Origin: Sipunculus nudus
Lineage: Eukaryota; Annelida; Sipuncula; Golfingiida; Sipunculidae
Length of the DNA stretch: 64,000 nt
Assembly: GCA_026874595.1 (NCBI GenBank)
Contig: CM049320.1
Span: 51,966,714 to 52,030,713, forward strand
Direction: 5' to 3'
A model generated the notes under the pieces. It did not search any database. It was not told where the DNA came from and saw only the letters and a program-made list of their open reading frames with translations. Position 1 is the stretch's first letter; each line of letters opens with the position of its first letter. The translations under genes were made by a program, and so were the position numbers. This document shows, piece by piece, positions 35,491 to 45,949 of the stretch.

Positions 35491-35766
35491 CTATATGAAT
35501 GCAGCATTGACATAGCATAACTCTGCACAAGGAAAATTTTTTCTACATCTGGGGTTTAAATGTGAGTGGAATAAAAGTAGACCGGAGTCCTCTAGCGACT
35601 TTGCCAACTTGAAAGCGTCCTTTAAGCGCTTTGGTGTTTCCCCTTGGCGGAAGTGTAACTCCAAACAGAACTGACGTATTCTGTTGAATTGTTTAGACTG
35701 GATCATATTTGGTATGACTTCGTACTCCCATTGTTCGATGTCCATCTTGAAAATGTCGATGATACG
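35491..35766 (-). CDS. METTL24-like methyltransferase, last exon
   Basis: Follows an acceptor TTTGTTCAG (ending 35767). It encodes R-I-I-D-I-F-K-M-D-I-E-Q-W-E-Y-E-V, matching the D-x-L-K-x-D-I-E-x-x-E-W-E-V strand-helix of METTL24-type (Methyltransf_22) proteins, then I-R-Q-F-C-L-E-L-H-F, S-L-E-D-S-G-L-L-L-F-H-S-H-L-N-P-R and C-Y-V-N-A-A-F-I before TAG. 91 codons, no lesion, phase 0 with the previous exon. The family is annotated as probable SAM-dependent methyltransferases, often type II membrane proteins; substrates are unknown. A decayed homolog lies at 20735-21012. Confidence 0.9.
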   Translation of the reverse strand, partial: RIIDIFKMDIEQWEYEVIPNMIQSKQFNRIRQFCLELHFRQGETPKRLKDAFKLAKSLEDSGLLLFHSHLNPRCRKNFPCAELCYVNAAFI

Positions 35767-35845
35767 CTGAACAAAGAATATAATAATTTGAAAAGATAAA
35801 CATACCTTTATACATAATTTAAGATAAACTGTGTTATGCATCCGA

Positions 35846-35847
<2 letters not shown>

Positions 35848-35936
<89 letters not shown>

Positions 35937-35955
35937 AGAGAGAGAGAGAGAGAGT
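35848..35955. repeat. (TA)n(GA)n compound microsatellite in METTL24-like intron
   Basis: TA tract to about 35892, followed by GA repeats with a few GAAAGA interruptions. Confidence 0.95.
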
Positions 35956-36480
35956 TTTGAGTGCTAATTACCTGTTTCCGGAAATATATTTAACAAAATA
36001 TTGCAAGTGATCTTTAAATAAACTTCTGATATGGTGTTAGATGCTCAGTAATCCCCATTTACCAAAGTAGACTAACCCCCTATCACCTATTTTACCATTT
36101 GGCAGGGGTAAGGGAAGTTAGTTTGTCTAGGGCGGAAGGTTAGGACTGCCCTCCGTCAGGTGTGTCAAACCTCAAGCCTAATTCATTCATCGTATTTTAC
36201 TTAGTGATGACGTTGCTAAAGTATCTGTTAGATACAGCAACGGCTGTCCTGTCCTGGAGGAAGAGCATCCGAGGGGATATGCGTGCATCTAAAGACCGTA
36301 AGGGCAAGTCAGTGAGTAACTTAAGTTAAATCTCACATTTACCTCAAGGATGCCAGTATGGTATGTTTCGGCTTAATTATATAAATTATTTCGAATAAAG
36401 ACAGATCTATCGGCTATTTTCGTGACTAGTTCAGCGTTGTTTTATTTTACTTTTTAGCGAAGTCCAACAAAGGTACCTAC

Positions 36481-36619
36481 TTTTTCATGATCAAGCATTT
36501 TCTTTATAGTTGTGACGGTCTTCATGTTCCAGCCGTTCTTCTCCACCCTGTCAGCGCCTGCCAACCCTACGTTATGAAACCAAACCAGGTCAGAGTGTTT
36601 GTGGTCGTCACAGCCCATG
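36481..36619 (-). CDS. METTL24-like methyltransferase, penultimate exon
   Basis: 139 bp between acceptor TTCTCCAAG and donor GTAGGT. One base completes the serine of F-D-P-S begun in the exon upstream, then M-G-C-D-D-H-K-H-S, V-W-F-H-N-V-G-L-A-G-A-D and N-G-W-N-M-K-T-V, ending M-L-D-H-E-K in phase 0. These are the conserved HSFDPS and LGLAG segments of the family, which shape the SAM-binding region. No lesion. Confidence 0.9.
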
Positions 36620-37082
36620 CTTGGAGAAAAGGATACAAATAGAAGTTAAACAACCATTACTCAGTTTGATTACCACTCTCATGAGCGTTCTGCTTTATAT
36701 GTTAATAATGGTTGGCACTCAGACTTAATACAAAAACTATACATTCGCTGTCGCTGAGCGATCATTTGAAGTGATCCTGAGCGATAAGGGGAATCCTCTA
36801 CGCCACATACGAACTTGAACATTAGGTCAAACATAAATATCAGGTGCAAATCTGTCACCTGTGACTAACATTGAGCCCAAAGGCCAGATTTTTCAGTCAA
36901 TTCTTTTAGTGATTTCGTTATTGAAAATAATTGTATGAAAATTAGTATTGACAAAGCGTCCTGTATTTCAAGTTTCTTGCTTGCGGAATAAAGACCCCAT
37001 TGAAACAATATATAAGAAAACTTAGCGGACAGGTTTAAAATGTGGGAATAGATATAAACACCAACTGAGAATACAGTCTTAC

Positions 37083-37157
37083 CTTGGGTCAAACGAATGC
37101 ACCTCACACTGGAAATCTTTGACGACGGCGTCATCAAATGAAAAATCAAATTTGATC
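37083..37157 (-). CDS. METTL24-like methyltransferase, exon with FSFDDAV
   Basis: 75 bp after acceptor CTTTTACAG, ending CCAAG/GTAAGA. It encodes I-K-F-D-F-S-F-D-D-A-V-V-K-D-F-Q-C-E-V-H-S-F-D-P, a hallmark stretch of METTL24-type proteins. One base at the start completes the GG-split glycine of the short exon upstream, and two bases at the end join the next exon, so both phases fit. Confidence 0.9.
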
Positions 37158-37962
37158 CTGTAAAAGTAATTAATATTCTATAATGTAGGTATCATCCTAA
37201 CAAAAATCCAATGACCATAAGGCCAAAAAAAAATAACGGTATGGTTCTCAGGCACCGCCCGCATCAATTTTAAACCCCCGCATCAAACATTTTTATTTTG
37301 ACTTTCAATAGAAACTTACCAATTTCGAGCTGCAGTCGCTCGGACATTTCTTTCAAGAAGATAAAATCATACAATTTCCTTTGTAATGTAGTGGTTTTAC
37401 TTGTTAAGCAAAATAAATCTGTTCTTATCATGCTTTTCCAATATCATTTTACACTTTTATCGAAACATGCCAAAAAACTAAATATAAAAAATCCAGCCGC
37501 CCGCATTGATATTTGAAAAAAAAGTGCCTGAGAACCATACCTTTTTTTATTTTGGCCTGTCATTTATTTTTTAATTGAACTCAAGAAAGTATATGTCATT
37601 GTAAAACTTAATAGTTCAGTAGCAGTCATACTAATTAGGTGTATCTCCAGATTTCTTGGGGTTTTTTTGTTTATTTTCTAGGAAGCTTTTCAACGAGATT
37701 TTTAACGAGATTTGTGTACCCTTTAAAATAAGCCTATAACTAAAAATTTGAAATGGTAAATAAATGTGACACCTGTTAAAATATCATTTTAACTTTAAGA
37801 CCATGCTTTGTGGATAATATCACCATTTACGTATCATGCCCTAGTTACCTACCGTAGTTAGTATATTTTGTAATACTGTGTTAAACGAGACAATACATAT
37901 AATTAAAATTAATGGTAATAATGAACTAAATTTTACAAAAAAAACATTATAACCGAACATAC

Positions 37963-37990
37963 CCGAAAGAGTAAACAAGACAGGAATGTC
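37963..37990 (-). CDS. METTL24-like methyltransferase, short exon with CLVYSFG
   Basis: Minus-strand H-S-C-L-V-Y-S-F-G ends at TTTCGG/GTATGT in phase 2, exactly what the exon at 37157 needs. C-L-V-Y-S-F-G is the conserved start of the METTL24 core. The 5' limit is uncertain: a TTCCTCACAG acceptor gives a 28-bp exon; reading further upstream meets a stop in this frame. The exon before it, expected to carry a glycine-rich W-x-C segment, was not found. Confidence 0.75.
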
Positions 37991-38040
37991 TGTGAGGAAC
38001 TATTTACCCAGGTGACCTAGCCTTTTAATAACGTTACAGA

Positions 38041-39825
38041 GAAATGTTGGTCTGGATAAATAACTGAAAAAAGAGAGTAGAGATGTTTATTTTGAGTCAT
38101 GCTTATATCCAATCAGTTCACAATAATGTTAATATATAAATATTTACTCCCTTTATTTCTAGATTTTCATTTTAATTAACACTCAGATGCATTCCTGAGA
38201 AAGCGCTTAGCATGTATTCCTAAGATTTTTACTTGACATAAATGAGTGAAACGGTAGACGAATGGGTAACACTTAATAGTAGTAAAAGACTTAAAGCTTT
38301 AACACTCTGCTGATAGTTTATAGAAAGTTTATTCACTAAACGTTAAAAGCTAACATTAAATTATTTTTAACATTTTCATGATTCTTGTCAATATACGTAT
38401 AAAATTATGTGCGGGTAAATTATTTTCACAGATTGACGTTGGCCCGTTTGATATTTCCTTATAGGGGTAAAGTACCACTGATAAAATAATGTTAGTCAAA
38501 TAATCGATCGCTAGACCTACAGAAAAACTCCGTCCCGTATCTGTCTCTCCACCATATCTTCTCTGACAAGCTGATTCGTGGAATTGAGTGGAAATATTTT
38601 CTTTGCTCCTCGTCTTGAGTTCTTGCTAAAGAGTTTCTGTGAGCTGAGACTGTATATCTCTTCCAGAAATAATTATGAACAATATGTTTGCAAAATTTTA
38701 TTAAAATGTTTCTCATAAATAGAGTTTTTTAAAAATTTTCTTTCGCATAAATGTTAAATATTTCCTTTTACGATGATAATTTTAGGCTCTTTACAGGTTT
38801 ATTTTTTCTGATTGTTACAATTCATTACCAAAAAATCAGGATACAGAGTCAACCATTGTTTTGTACAGGGTCTACTATCGTATCGATATAGTTTCAAGTA
38901 TCGTGTCGATACAGGAGAAGAAAGAGAGTTCTTTCTGGAAAGAGGCCACAGGCCTTTAGTTCCTGCAATACAATGCAATTAATAAGTCTTAAATAATAAG
39001 TGAAATTGAAAGATGACAACTGTTAACATATTAATTAAAATACAAATTAACATTTAGTTTTCAAGTACAAGGAAACTGTAAGAGAAAAAGGAATAAATAA
39101 AAATAGATACTTTAAGTAAACATAGAACTCACTTTTAATTTGCATACTTTAAACCAGTATGCATAAATAATGAATAACCATTGATATGTAATCACATTCG
39201 TTTGTATTAGTTAATGTGGTCTAAGACATCACCCATACCAACCACAAGAATAACATTAATGTCTTTGAGAATGTGAGTTAAATTAAGACAGTATATATCA
39301 ATCGTAAATGAAAATACTGGAAAAAAAGAAATGGTAAAAATAATTATATAAGTGAAAAATTGATTAAATAAAATGGAAAACATCGAGACAATAAAAAATA
39401 TGTATCTGTAAATGTTGTTCTCTTTTTGAGACAATAAAAAACATAAGCTGCTTTATTAAAAGTTTTACATGAATAGCTATAATTAGTTAATTAAAAAACT
39501 GTTGCTCATTTTGTTATAGCAATCCTTTTGGCAAATACCTTTTACGTAAATCAGCGTTCAATGAGCATTCTTACAAATAATGTAGTTCATCTTCTATAAT
39601 ATTATAGCCATATTTTAAACAATGTTTACAAATCCTCTCCTGTTTATACCTTGCTGGCGACTAAATGGTGATTTGTTCATCGTAACTTAGCTTATCCAGT
39701 ACTGTAACCCAACACACATTAAATATTTTCTAATGTTAACATTGACTTAAAAACCCAATATGCATATAATTTATTACATTTGCATATATCACTTTGTCAT
39801 TCCTGTAACGCCATATCAGTTAATC
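38041..39825. other. AT-rich intron-like stretch
   Basis: Apart from the candidate exon at 38515-38640 and a short run of the 24-bp TATCGTATCGATACAG-type minisatellite at 38840-38925, nothing was recognised. It probably lies within the long METTL24-like intron. Confidence 0.5.
38515..38640 (-). CDS. Possible additional exon of METTL24-like gene
   Basis: A charged minus-strand frame (A-R-T-Q-D-E-E-Q-R-K-Y-F-H-S-I-P-R-I-S, then E-K-I-W-W-R-D-R-Y-G-T-E-F-F-C) with balanced codon use in otherwise AT-only DNA. It has the look of the variable stalk that precedes the methyltransferase core in some invertebrate relatives, and lies on the right strand and side. Splice sites are not convincing (weak GTCTAG donor). 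Treat as a candidate only. Confidence 0.25.
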
Positions 39826-40520
39826 TTAGTTGAATGCAATTAAGAAAAATTTTCTGATCTCCAACTGCATGAGCCATCCAAATGTAACCAGAACCTGTTT
39901 AATATAATAAGGAACTAACATAGATACCCATGTTGTTTTTCCTTTACAATCAAGCTGAAATAACATATTATAATTTTTAAGGTGCCTATTTTCATTCATG
40001 GATATTAATTTTACCCAGTATTTTAAACAACATACAGAATATTTCACAAACAAAGGGAGACGCTCGTATTCTTCTAAAGATGCAGCATTTGGTGTATTAC
40101 TATTTTTTTTTAGAACATACAAAATTTGTATTGAACTCTCTCAATTATCTCCACTCTGTTAAAACCCCAGAGTTCACTACCATTCAAAAGAATTGCACAA
40201 CCATGGTATCAAAAAGATGGAGAAATTGTTTAACTACAATATGTTCACATTTTTAAAAGGATTTTTTTGTAATACATATGAATTTTTTTGCTTGAATTGC
40301 TTATTTTTATATGTTTTTGCCCACGATGCTCTATTAGTAAAAACACTGCTCAGTTATTTATAATAAGTCACGTCATTTAAAATTTTGCCTTTTAGGTACA
40401 ATTTTTCTATTTTCGAAGAGGCCCACCACGTCTTAATATCATAATTTTAGGTTTATTTAAATTAACTTTCATACCATTTTCCTTACAAAATATTTTATCT
40501 TCAGATATGTGTCTCTGGAG
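39826..40520 (-). mobile_element. LINE ORF2 3' part
   Basis: Minus strand from 40520: C-K-E-N-G-M-K-V-N-L-N-K-P-K-I-M-I-L-R-R and G-G (late RT block), then S-E-L-W-G near 40160, I-E-R-V-Q-Y-K-F-C-M, S-N-T-P-N-A-A-S-L-E-E-Y-E-R-L-P-L and L-K-Y-W-V-K-L-I, the typical C-terminal tail of animal LINE ORF2. Frame breaks are present. It is the 3' continuation of the pieces at 40.98-42.47 kb. Confidence 0.8.
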
Positions 40521-40984
40521 TTACGCTCATTTACAAAGCGCTTTACCTATTAACCTACTACCTATATCGTAAGCGCTGTTTGTTTTGACCTCGTATCCTG
40601 AATTTCTACACCAGAGGGAAGCACTGTATTTTTGTCCAATCAGATGAGACACTGTGCTGGAAGAAAGAACAGTCAACCAGCCAAACGAGGAATACACGGA
40701 GCCAATGTTGTTCATTTCGTTTTGAGTGATAACTCATCTCCCAGGTAACCGTCTGAACAGGCCAATGGCTTAGGTAGAATGGTCCCACGCGTGGTTTGCT
40801 TAGGGCCTTGGGCACATAGGATGCCCGGCCGGTGAGCTGTAATTCAAACGAAATGTAACAACACATAAATTAAAAAGGCTTTCTCTTAAAGACTTTTTAA
40901 TATATTTTCGTGATTCTTGTGTTCATATCATGAACTTGTGATAATGTATTGTTGTAGGATGAATATTCTCTCCTAATATTGGAG
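40521..40984. other. Unidentified insertion or divergent DNA inside LINE ORF2
   Basis: Between the two LINE RT pieces the catalytic blocks are absent. The DNA here has a GC-richer core (40.55-40.85 kb) with no similarity to RT that I can see. It replaces or interrupts the palm domain. Confidence 0.45.
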
Positions 40985-41347
40985 GTTATTGAACAAATAA
41001 ATAAAAATGGATATATAAATACCTCTGCTTCATTCCTCTGGGAAGTAGCCAGTATGTATAACACTATTATGTAAGTTCCTCTCTACGTAACTAGTTGCCT
41101 ATTCAATAACGTCTTCTGGAATTATATTTATTTTACTATTTACCAATTCCCTGAAAAGTTAAACCACCTTTGAGGTTTTAAACAGGTAGCTTCTCTGTCT
41201 CCTCTGTTTTTTTTTTTTCAAATGTCGCCATAGTTTACTTGTATTTTTATTAATAAAAACATAAACTTTGGAATTCTCTTCTAGTGTTTCCTTGCTCTGT
41301 GCACAGATATCTCTAATTTTTTGTCTTAAAACTGTGTATGTCTTCAA
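40985..41347 (-). mobile_element. LINE ORF2 linker and start of reverse transcriptase
   Basis: Minus strand: a basic linker (S-K-L-W-R-H-L-K-K-K-K) around 41.2 kb, then H-T-G-Y-F-P-E-E-W-S-R-G near 41.06-41.0 kb, matching the G-x-F-P-x-x-W-x-x-G entry block of LINE RT. Stops occur in the frame. Confidence 0.6.
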
Positions 41348-41689
41348 ATCATCAAAGCTTTCCGACTTACTATATTTAGTGCTTTAATATTTTATGTTTT
41401 GCTGTTGCACTGGCTTCGTCCCCTCATTTGGTTAATATATTCTATATGCATTCTTGTAACTTTTAACTTCCATTGTGGTACATCGTATAATATCAATAAA
41501 TTGTTTAACAGCTGCATCTGTATCAAATACAATGTAATGGTAAAATGATCGCTGGTTCTTTCACACTCAGAATTCTGTAAAATGACTGATATTTTTCCTA
41601 GGATCCCATGTTTTTTTTGTATTTGATACATGGTTTGGTGGAAATTGCATTTTGTCTGTTGTACATTATAATAAGATTTTAATTTCAAG

Positions 41690-42470
41690 GTACACATTAC
41701 TGGAAAATGATCAGAAATATCAAGTGTCGAAACTGCAAATAACTCTACAACACTTTAAAGTTCTGTACTTACTAATATATAATCAACTACCCTTTGCCTC
41801 ATATAAGTTATGCATGTGAACATCCCAGGGGCAAGTCATCGGCAGCTCTGCCGTTTAGTATATGTACATTCAATGAACATCATAAATTTTGTCAAGAGAA
41901 TCCAAAATGATTAATTTTACCATTTTTAGAGTTTCTGCTTATACTAAAGGTATCTGTAGAAAAGTTATCCCCAATGCCAGTGTACTCTCATTCATAATTT
42001 TTTTTTTTAAATCTTGCAAATAACCAAGTCTGGCATTTACATCACCTATTATAATAATACGAAGTCTCAGTGATAGGAGATGATTCTGTTATAATATATT
42101 CTAATCTTTAAAAAAAATCATTTTTCCCCCATTTCATAATAAACTATCGAGTCTTCTGGGTGAATATATGCACACACCAACAATATGTCTTTAACAAGCT
42201 CTAATGAGTTCCCATTATAGTGAGTGCAATAATATCTGTGTATTTATACACTTTTATGATTTTAAAATTACATGATCTTCTTATGCACACAAGGATTCCT
42301 CCTCTAGATATTTTTCTTCTTGAATTACAAAACCAATGAGCCAAACAGTAGCACAAGTCTCTCCAATTCAAAGAATATCACACATTCACCTTGTATTTAA
42401 ATTTCGGTAAATGCTATTTTTTAACCCTCTGGCATTCTAAGATATTAAGAATAAAATGTCATTTATATTA
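41690..42470 (-). mobile_element. LINE ORF2 apurinic-type endonuclease remnant
   Basis: Minus strand: N-A-R-G-L-K-N start near 42.44 kb, G-G-I-L-V-C-I-R-R near 42.3 kb, Y-I-H-P-E-D-S near 42.17 kb, I-I-I-I-G-D-V-N-A-R-L-G near 42.05 kb (the catalytic GDxNAR block), R-Q-R-V-V-D-Y-I-L near 41.79 kb and D-I-S-D-H-F-P-V just before 41.69 kb (the SDH block). Frameshifts separate them. The order is that of a LINE APE-type endonuclease. Confidence 0.78.
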
Positions 42471-42599
42471 TGCTCTACTAAGGAGGTCCAATTATCTACA
42501 TTTCTGATTGGATCAATTTGTGAAGGTGTGCTTACCTGTCTGGTAGTTCCTGCAAAAAGTGAGTTACAACAAGGTGCAGTTAGATCCAAAGAATTGTCT

Positions 42600-43407
42600 T
42601 GGTGTCCATCGTCTCTGCCATGATGGTTAGTATGTGTGTGGGGTGCAGTTCAAAAGTGGGTGCGATATGTCCTTTGAGACCCATTCACATTAGCACTGCG
42701 TGGGCTACACGGGCTTTCCGTGTGCATGAATTTTGTTGCACACAGAACAATTCTGCGGGCAGGCCAAGATTTGGGTCGGTTTCGTGTGGCACTTCCCTGA
42801 TGGATCCGTGGTACCTGCGTGGGCCTTGCGTGTGCTCCATTTGATATGCGGGCCAGGCGCGTGAGAGCTTACAGACAGGTTAGTGTTAGCTACGGGCCAA
42901 AAACGGGCACTGCGGGTTACCTGCGTGCCAGCTACGTGACAACTGCGTGGGAGTTGCCTGCAAGGCGCAATGGTTGCGTATGCCATTAGCGGGCCTATCA
43001 GTGCAGGTCAGGTGGAGAGTTTATCAATTCTCAGCCAGATGTCATAGTCGCAGAACGCCAGCAACTTACCCGCACCCAGCCATCAGTTTACCAGCAGGAA
43101 GGCAGTAACTTGCCCTCAACATGTTCTTACGTTCCTCGTATACCTCGCTCTATGCCCACAGTAGACGGGCTACGCGCAGGTTGGTATTACCTGCACCGTT
43201 CCTTGGCAGCAAAGCGCACGTTCTAGCCCGCATCTAACACGCTCTGGCGCGAAAATGCCCCAGGTCTACGGCCAACATACTTTCTTCAAGCGGATAAACT
43301 GCCTGTGATTTGCGGCCGCTGCGGGCCTCTGGTGGTGTTCTGCGTGGACTTAACGAGCAAACTCCAGCAGCTTAAAGACCTGCGGCAGAGAGGGGTTTTA
43401 CGGGGTC
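42600..43407. repeat. GC-rich repeat block, copy 1
   Basis: About 0.75 kb of G/C-rich DNA built from words such as GCGGGC, GCGTGGG and CTGCGTG, clearly duplicated at 44535-45200 (shared: ACGGGCTT, GATTCTGCGGGC, GGCCAAGATTTGGGT, CTTGCGTGTGCTCC, GCGGGCCAGGCGCG). The sharp composition change from flanking AT-rich DNA and its place inside a LINE indicate an insertion. No gene is supported; frames on both strands are low-complexity. Confidence 0.85.
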
Positions 43408-43564
43408 AAACCCCAACCCAAGGTATAACAAAACACAACCTATTTTTTATTAGTAATGAACTCCTCTACTTCCTGTTTCCATGGTAACCATTTTCATTTA
43501 CAAGGTCATAATAATTTTTAAATAAATAGCCATAACTCTGCTTTTTAGCTAACATTATATATGT

Positions 43565-43617
<53 letters not shown>

Positions 43618-44490
43618 AATTATGTGTATGAATTATTAAGACAATGCAACTGCTGAAATTATTTTTATTGAAAGCTTAATACAAGGTTATTATTTTTTCA
43701 GTGTCGTATTATAAATATATATTTCACTAAATTGACAATCATTATGAATAGTAATCATATTATACCCACCTGTAACATTATAATGAAACTTGCATTAATT
43801 GTGAATAATGAGAAGTGTTTTCTTTAATATGTTTATTGAATAATTAAGTATTATATTATATATTTTTAAGAAACAAACAATGAAGCAAAAAATGCTCAAA
43901 ATTCTTATTGGACAATTTTCGCAATGTAGCTGAAAGTAGATTGAAGTCGGCTGTTTTTTATTAGTTACTGTTTCAATTTCCACAGAGTTAGCCTAATTTG
44001 CATATTTCTATTTCTGGCTGTTTAATAATAATATACCCATTTAACCCTGCATATTTTATATTAATTTATTCCTTAGTTGATGGTCGTTCCATCTGATAAC
44101 ATTTTGTGGCTCCTTTTTTCTACATTTTCAAAACTACAGAAAATATAATTGCATATATAGCCAATTTTAAAATAAAAATTAACATAAATTTACATAAACA
44201 ATATGCAGATATCTTAATTGTTTAAAAAATCTTTCGGTTTTCTAAATCAGTGAATGAAATGTTACATTTTGGTGAAAACTGTACGTTCCTATCGTTAATA
44301 TTAATCAAGATATTAACATAAAAGTTAAAATAATTACTTCACCTAAAAGTTGATAGGTTGCCATGGAAACAAGTCAATAAATATGCCAAAAAACAATTAT
44401 CTAAAATCACGACCTATTTTTTCTGAATGAGGGGATGACTACCTCTAATAAGATGTAGGTTGTGTTTTGTTATACCTCCGGTTGGGGTTA
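43408..44490. mobile_element. 1.08-kb terminal-inverted-repeat element
   Basis: An AT-rich insert between the two GC-rich copies. Ends AACCCCAACC and GGTTGGGGTT are inverted, and a 22-bp perfect inverted pair lies just inside (43421-43442 and 44456-44477, core TATAACAAAACACAACC). Weaker symmetry continues inward, including TTTCCATGG near 43478 and CCATGGAAA near 44360. No transposase frame; a (TA)n tract lies at 43567-43612. Non-autonomous DNA transposon is the likely class; target duplication is unclear. Confidence 0.75.
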
Positions 44491-44534
44491 CACCTATTTT
44501 TAAGCCCCTTTTAGGAGGTTGGCCGCTAGTCTAT

Positions 44535-45200
44535 TAAGGCCCTGTGATATTAGCACTGCTTGGACCACACGGGCTTGTTGCCCGCATGAGTTTATTGCAC
44601 GCAGAAAAGATTCTGCGGGCTGGCCAAGATTTGGGTAAGTTTTGCGTGGAACTTGCCCGTTGGATGTGTTGAATCTGCGTGGACCTTGCGTGTGCTCCGT
44701 GTGACATGCGGGCCAGGCGCGCGAGAGCTAGGAGACAGGTTCGTGTCAGCTCCGGGCCTCATACGGGCACTACGGGTTATCTGCGTTCCAGCTCAGGGCC
44801 ACATACGGAGGAGTTGCCTGCAAGGCGCGAGAGTTGTGCATGCCGGTAGCGGGATTATATATACGGCAGGGGTAGTCGCAGAACGCCAGCAACTTACCCG
44901 CAGCAAGCCATCAGATTACCAACAGGAAGCAACTGGCTCTCAACATGCCCTCGCGTTCCTTGTATACCTCGCTCCATGCCTGCAGAAGTGACCAGATACA
45001 CACGGGTCGGCAGGACCGACACCGTTCCTTGTCAGCAAAACGCACGCTCCATGCCCGCAACTGACACTTGCTGGCGCGAAATTGCCACAGGTCAACGGCT
45101 AACATACTTTCTTCAAGCGGGTATCTGCCTGTGACTACGGGCCTCCTGTTGGTGTTCTGTGTGGATTTTACAGACAAACTCCCGCAGCTAACACGGACCA
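44535..45200. repeat. GC-rich repeat block, copy 2
   Basis: Diverged copy of 42655-43400 in the same orientation. Both copies end in GACTACGGGCCTCC/GCGGGCCTCTGGTGGTGTTC-like sequence. The 142-codon frames on both strands reflect biased composition. Confidence 0.85.
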
Positions 45201-45735
45201 AGTTTTGAGCATGTGCAAAACTTGGCTGCGGGCAATCCGGACGTCCGTGCGCACCTTCGGGCATGTCCGGATCATATCCGGGCGAGATACTGCCAGGTCC
45301 GTGCCAACTGCGGGAGTTGCGGGCAGCAAAATTTGTCACCCGTAAGTTGCATGCAGTGCCAATGTGACACGGCCTTTATCCGGGCCAAGTTTTGAGCATG
45401 TTCAGTCCATGGCTTCGGGCAATTCGGGCTTCCCTGCGCATCTGCGGGCAAGTCCGGATAAGATTCGAGCGAGATACTGCAAGGTCCGTCCAACTGCGGG
45501 GAGCTGCGGGCAGCAAAACTGTCACCCGTTAGTTGCACGCAGTGCTTATGAGACAGGGGTTTTACCTGGATCAAGATTTGGCTGCGGGCAATTCGGTCTT
45601 CCGTGCGCACATGCGGGCAAGTCCGGATAAGATCCGAGCGAGATACTGCCAGGTCTGTCCAACTGCGGGAGCTGCGAGCAGCAAAAATTGTCACCCGTAA
45701 GTTGCACGCAGTGCCAAAGTGACTGGGCCTTTAGG
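45200..45735. repeat. Tandem array of three ~180-bp GC-rich units
   Basis: Three units start near 45206, 45390 and 45570, each with GGCT(G/T)CGGGCAAT, GCGCACCTGCGGGCAAGTCC-like sequence, CGAGATACTGC(C/A)AGGTC, CAACTGCGGG and TGTCACCCGTAAGTTGCA. They continue the GC-rich block to its sharp right edge at about 45735. Confidence 0.88.
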
Positions 45736-45949
45736 TGCAGACTTTGAATGAGAAAAATTCAGACAATTTGAAGAATTTCCATCAACGAATTCCAAGAATG
45801 TAATATTCTCGTTGCCCTGGCCTAACCATTATTCTGTCCAACTATGTTTTCTTTTTGAAACCTGTTATCTTCTACTTCTACCTACTTCCCACACATACAC
45901 ATCACCCTCCATGATTTGTGATTATATATCACTGCCATTGCCCTTGCCT

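Noticed and set aside
38492-38716. Full 74-codon frame as an independent gene
   Set aside because: Only the charged middle part looks coding; reported instead as a weak candidate exon.
42599-45694. Frames of 90-142 codons in the GC-rich block
   Set aside because: Low stop density from high GC on both strands; cysteine- and arginine-rich peptides repeat with the DNA units.
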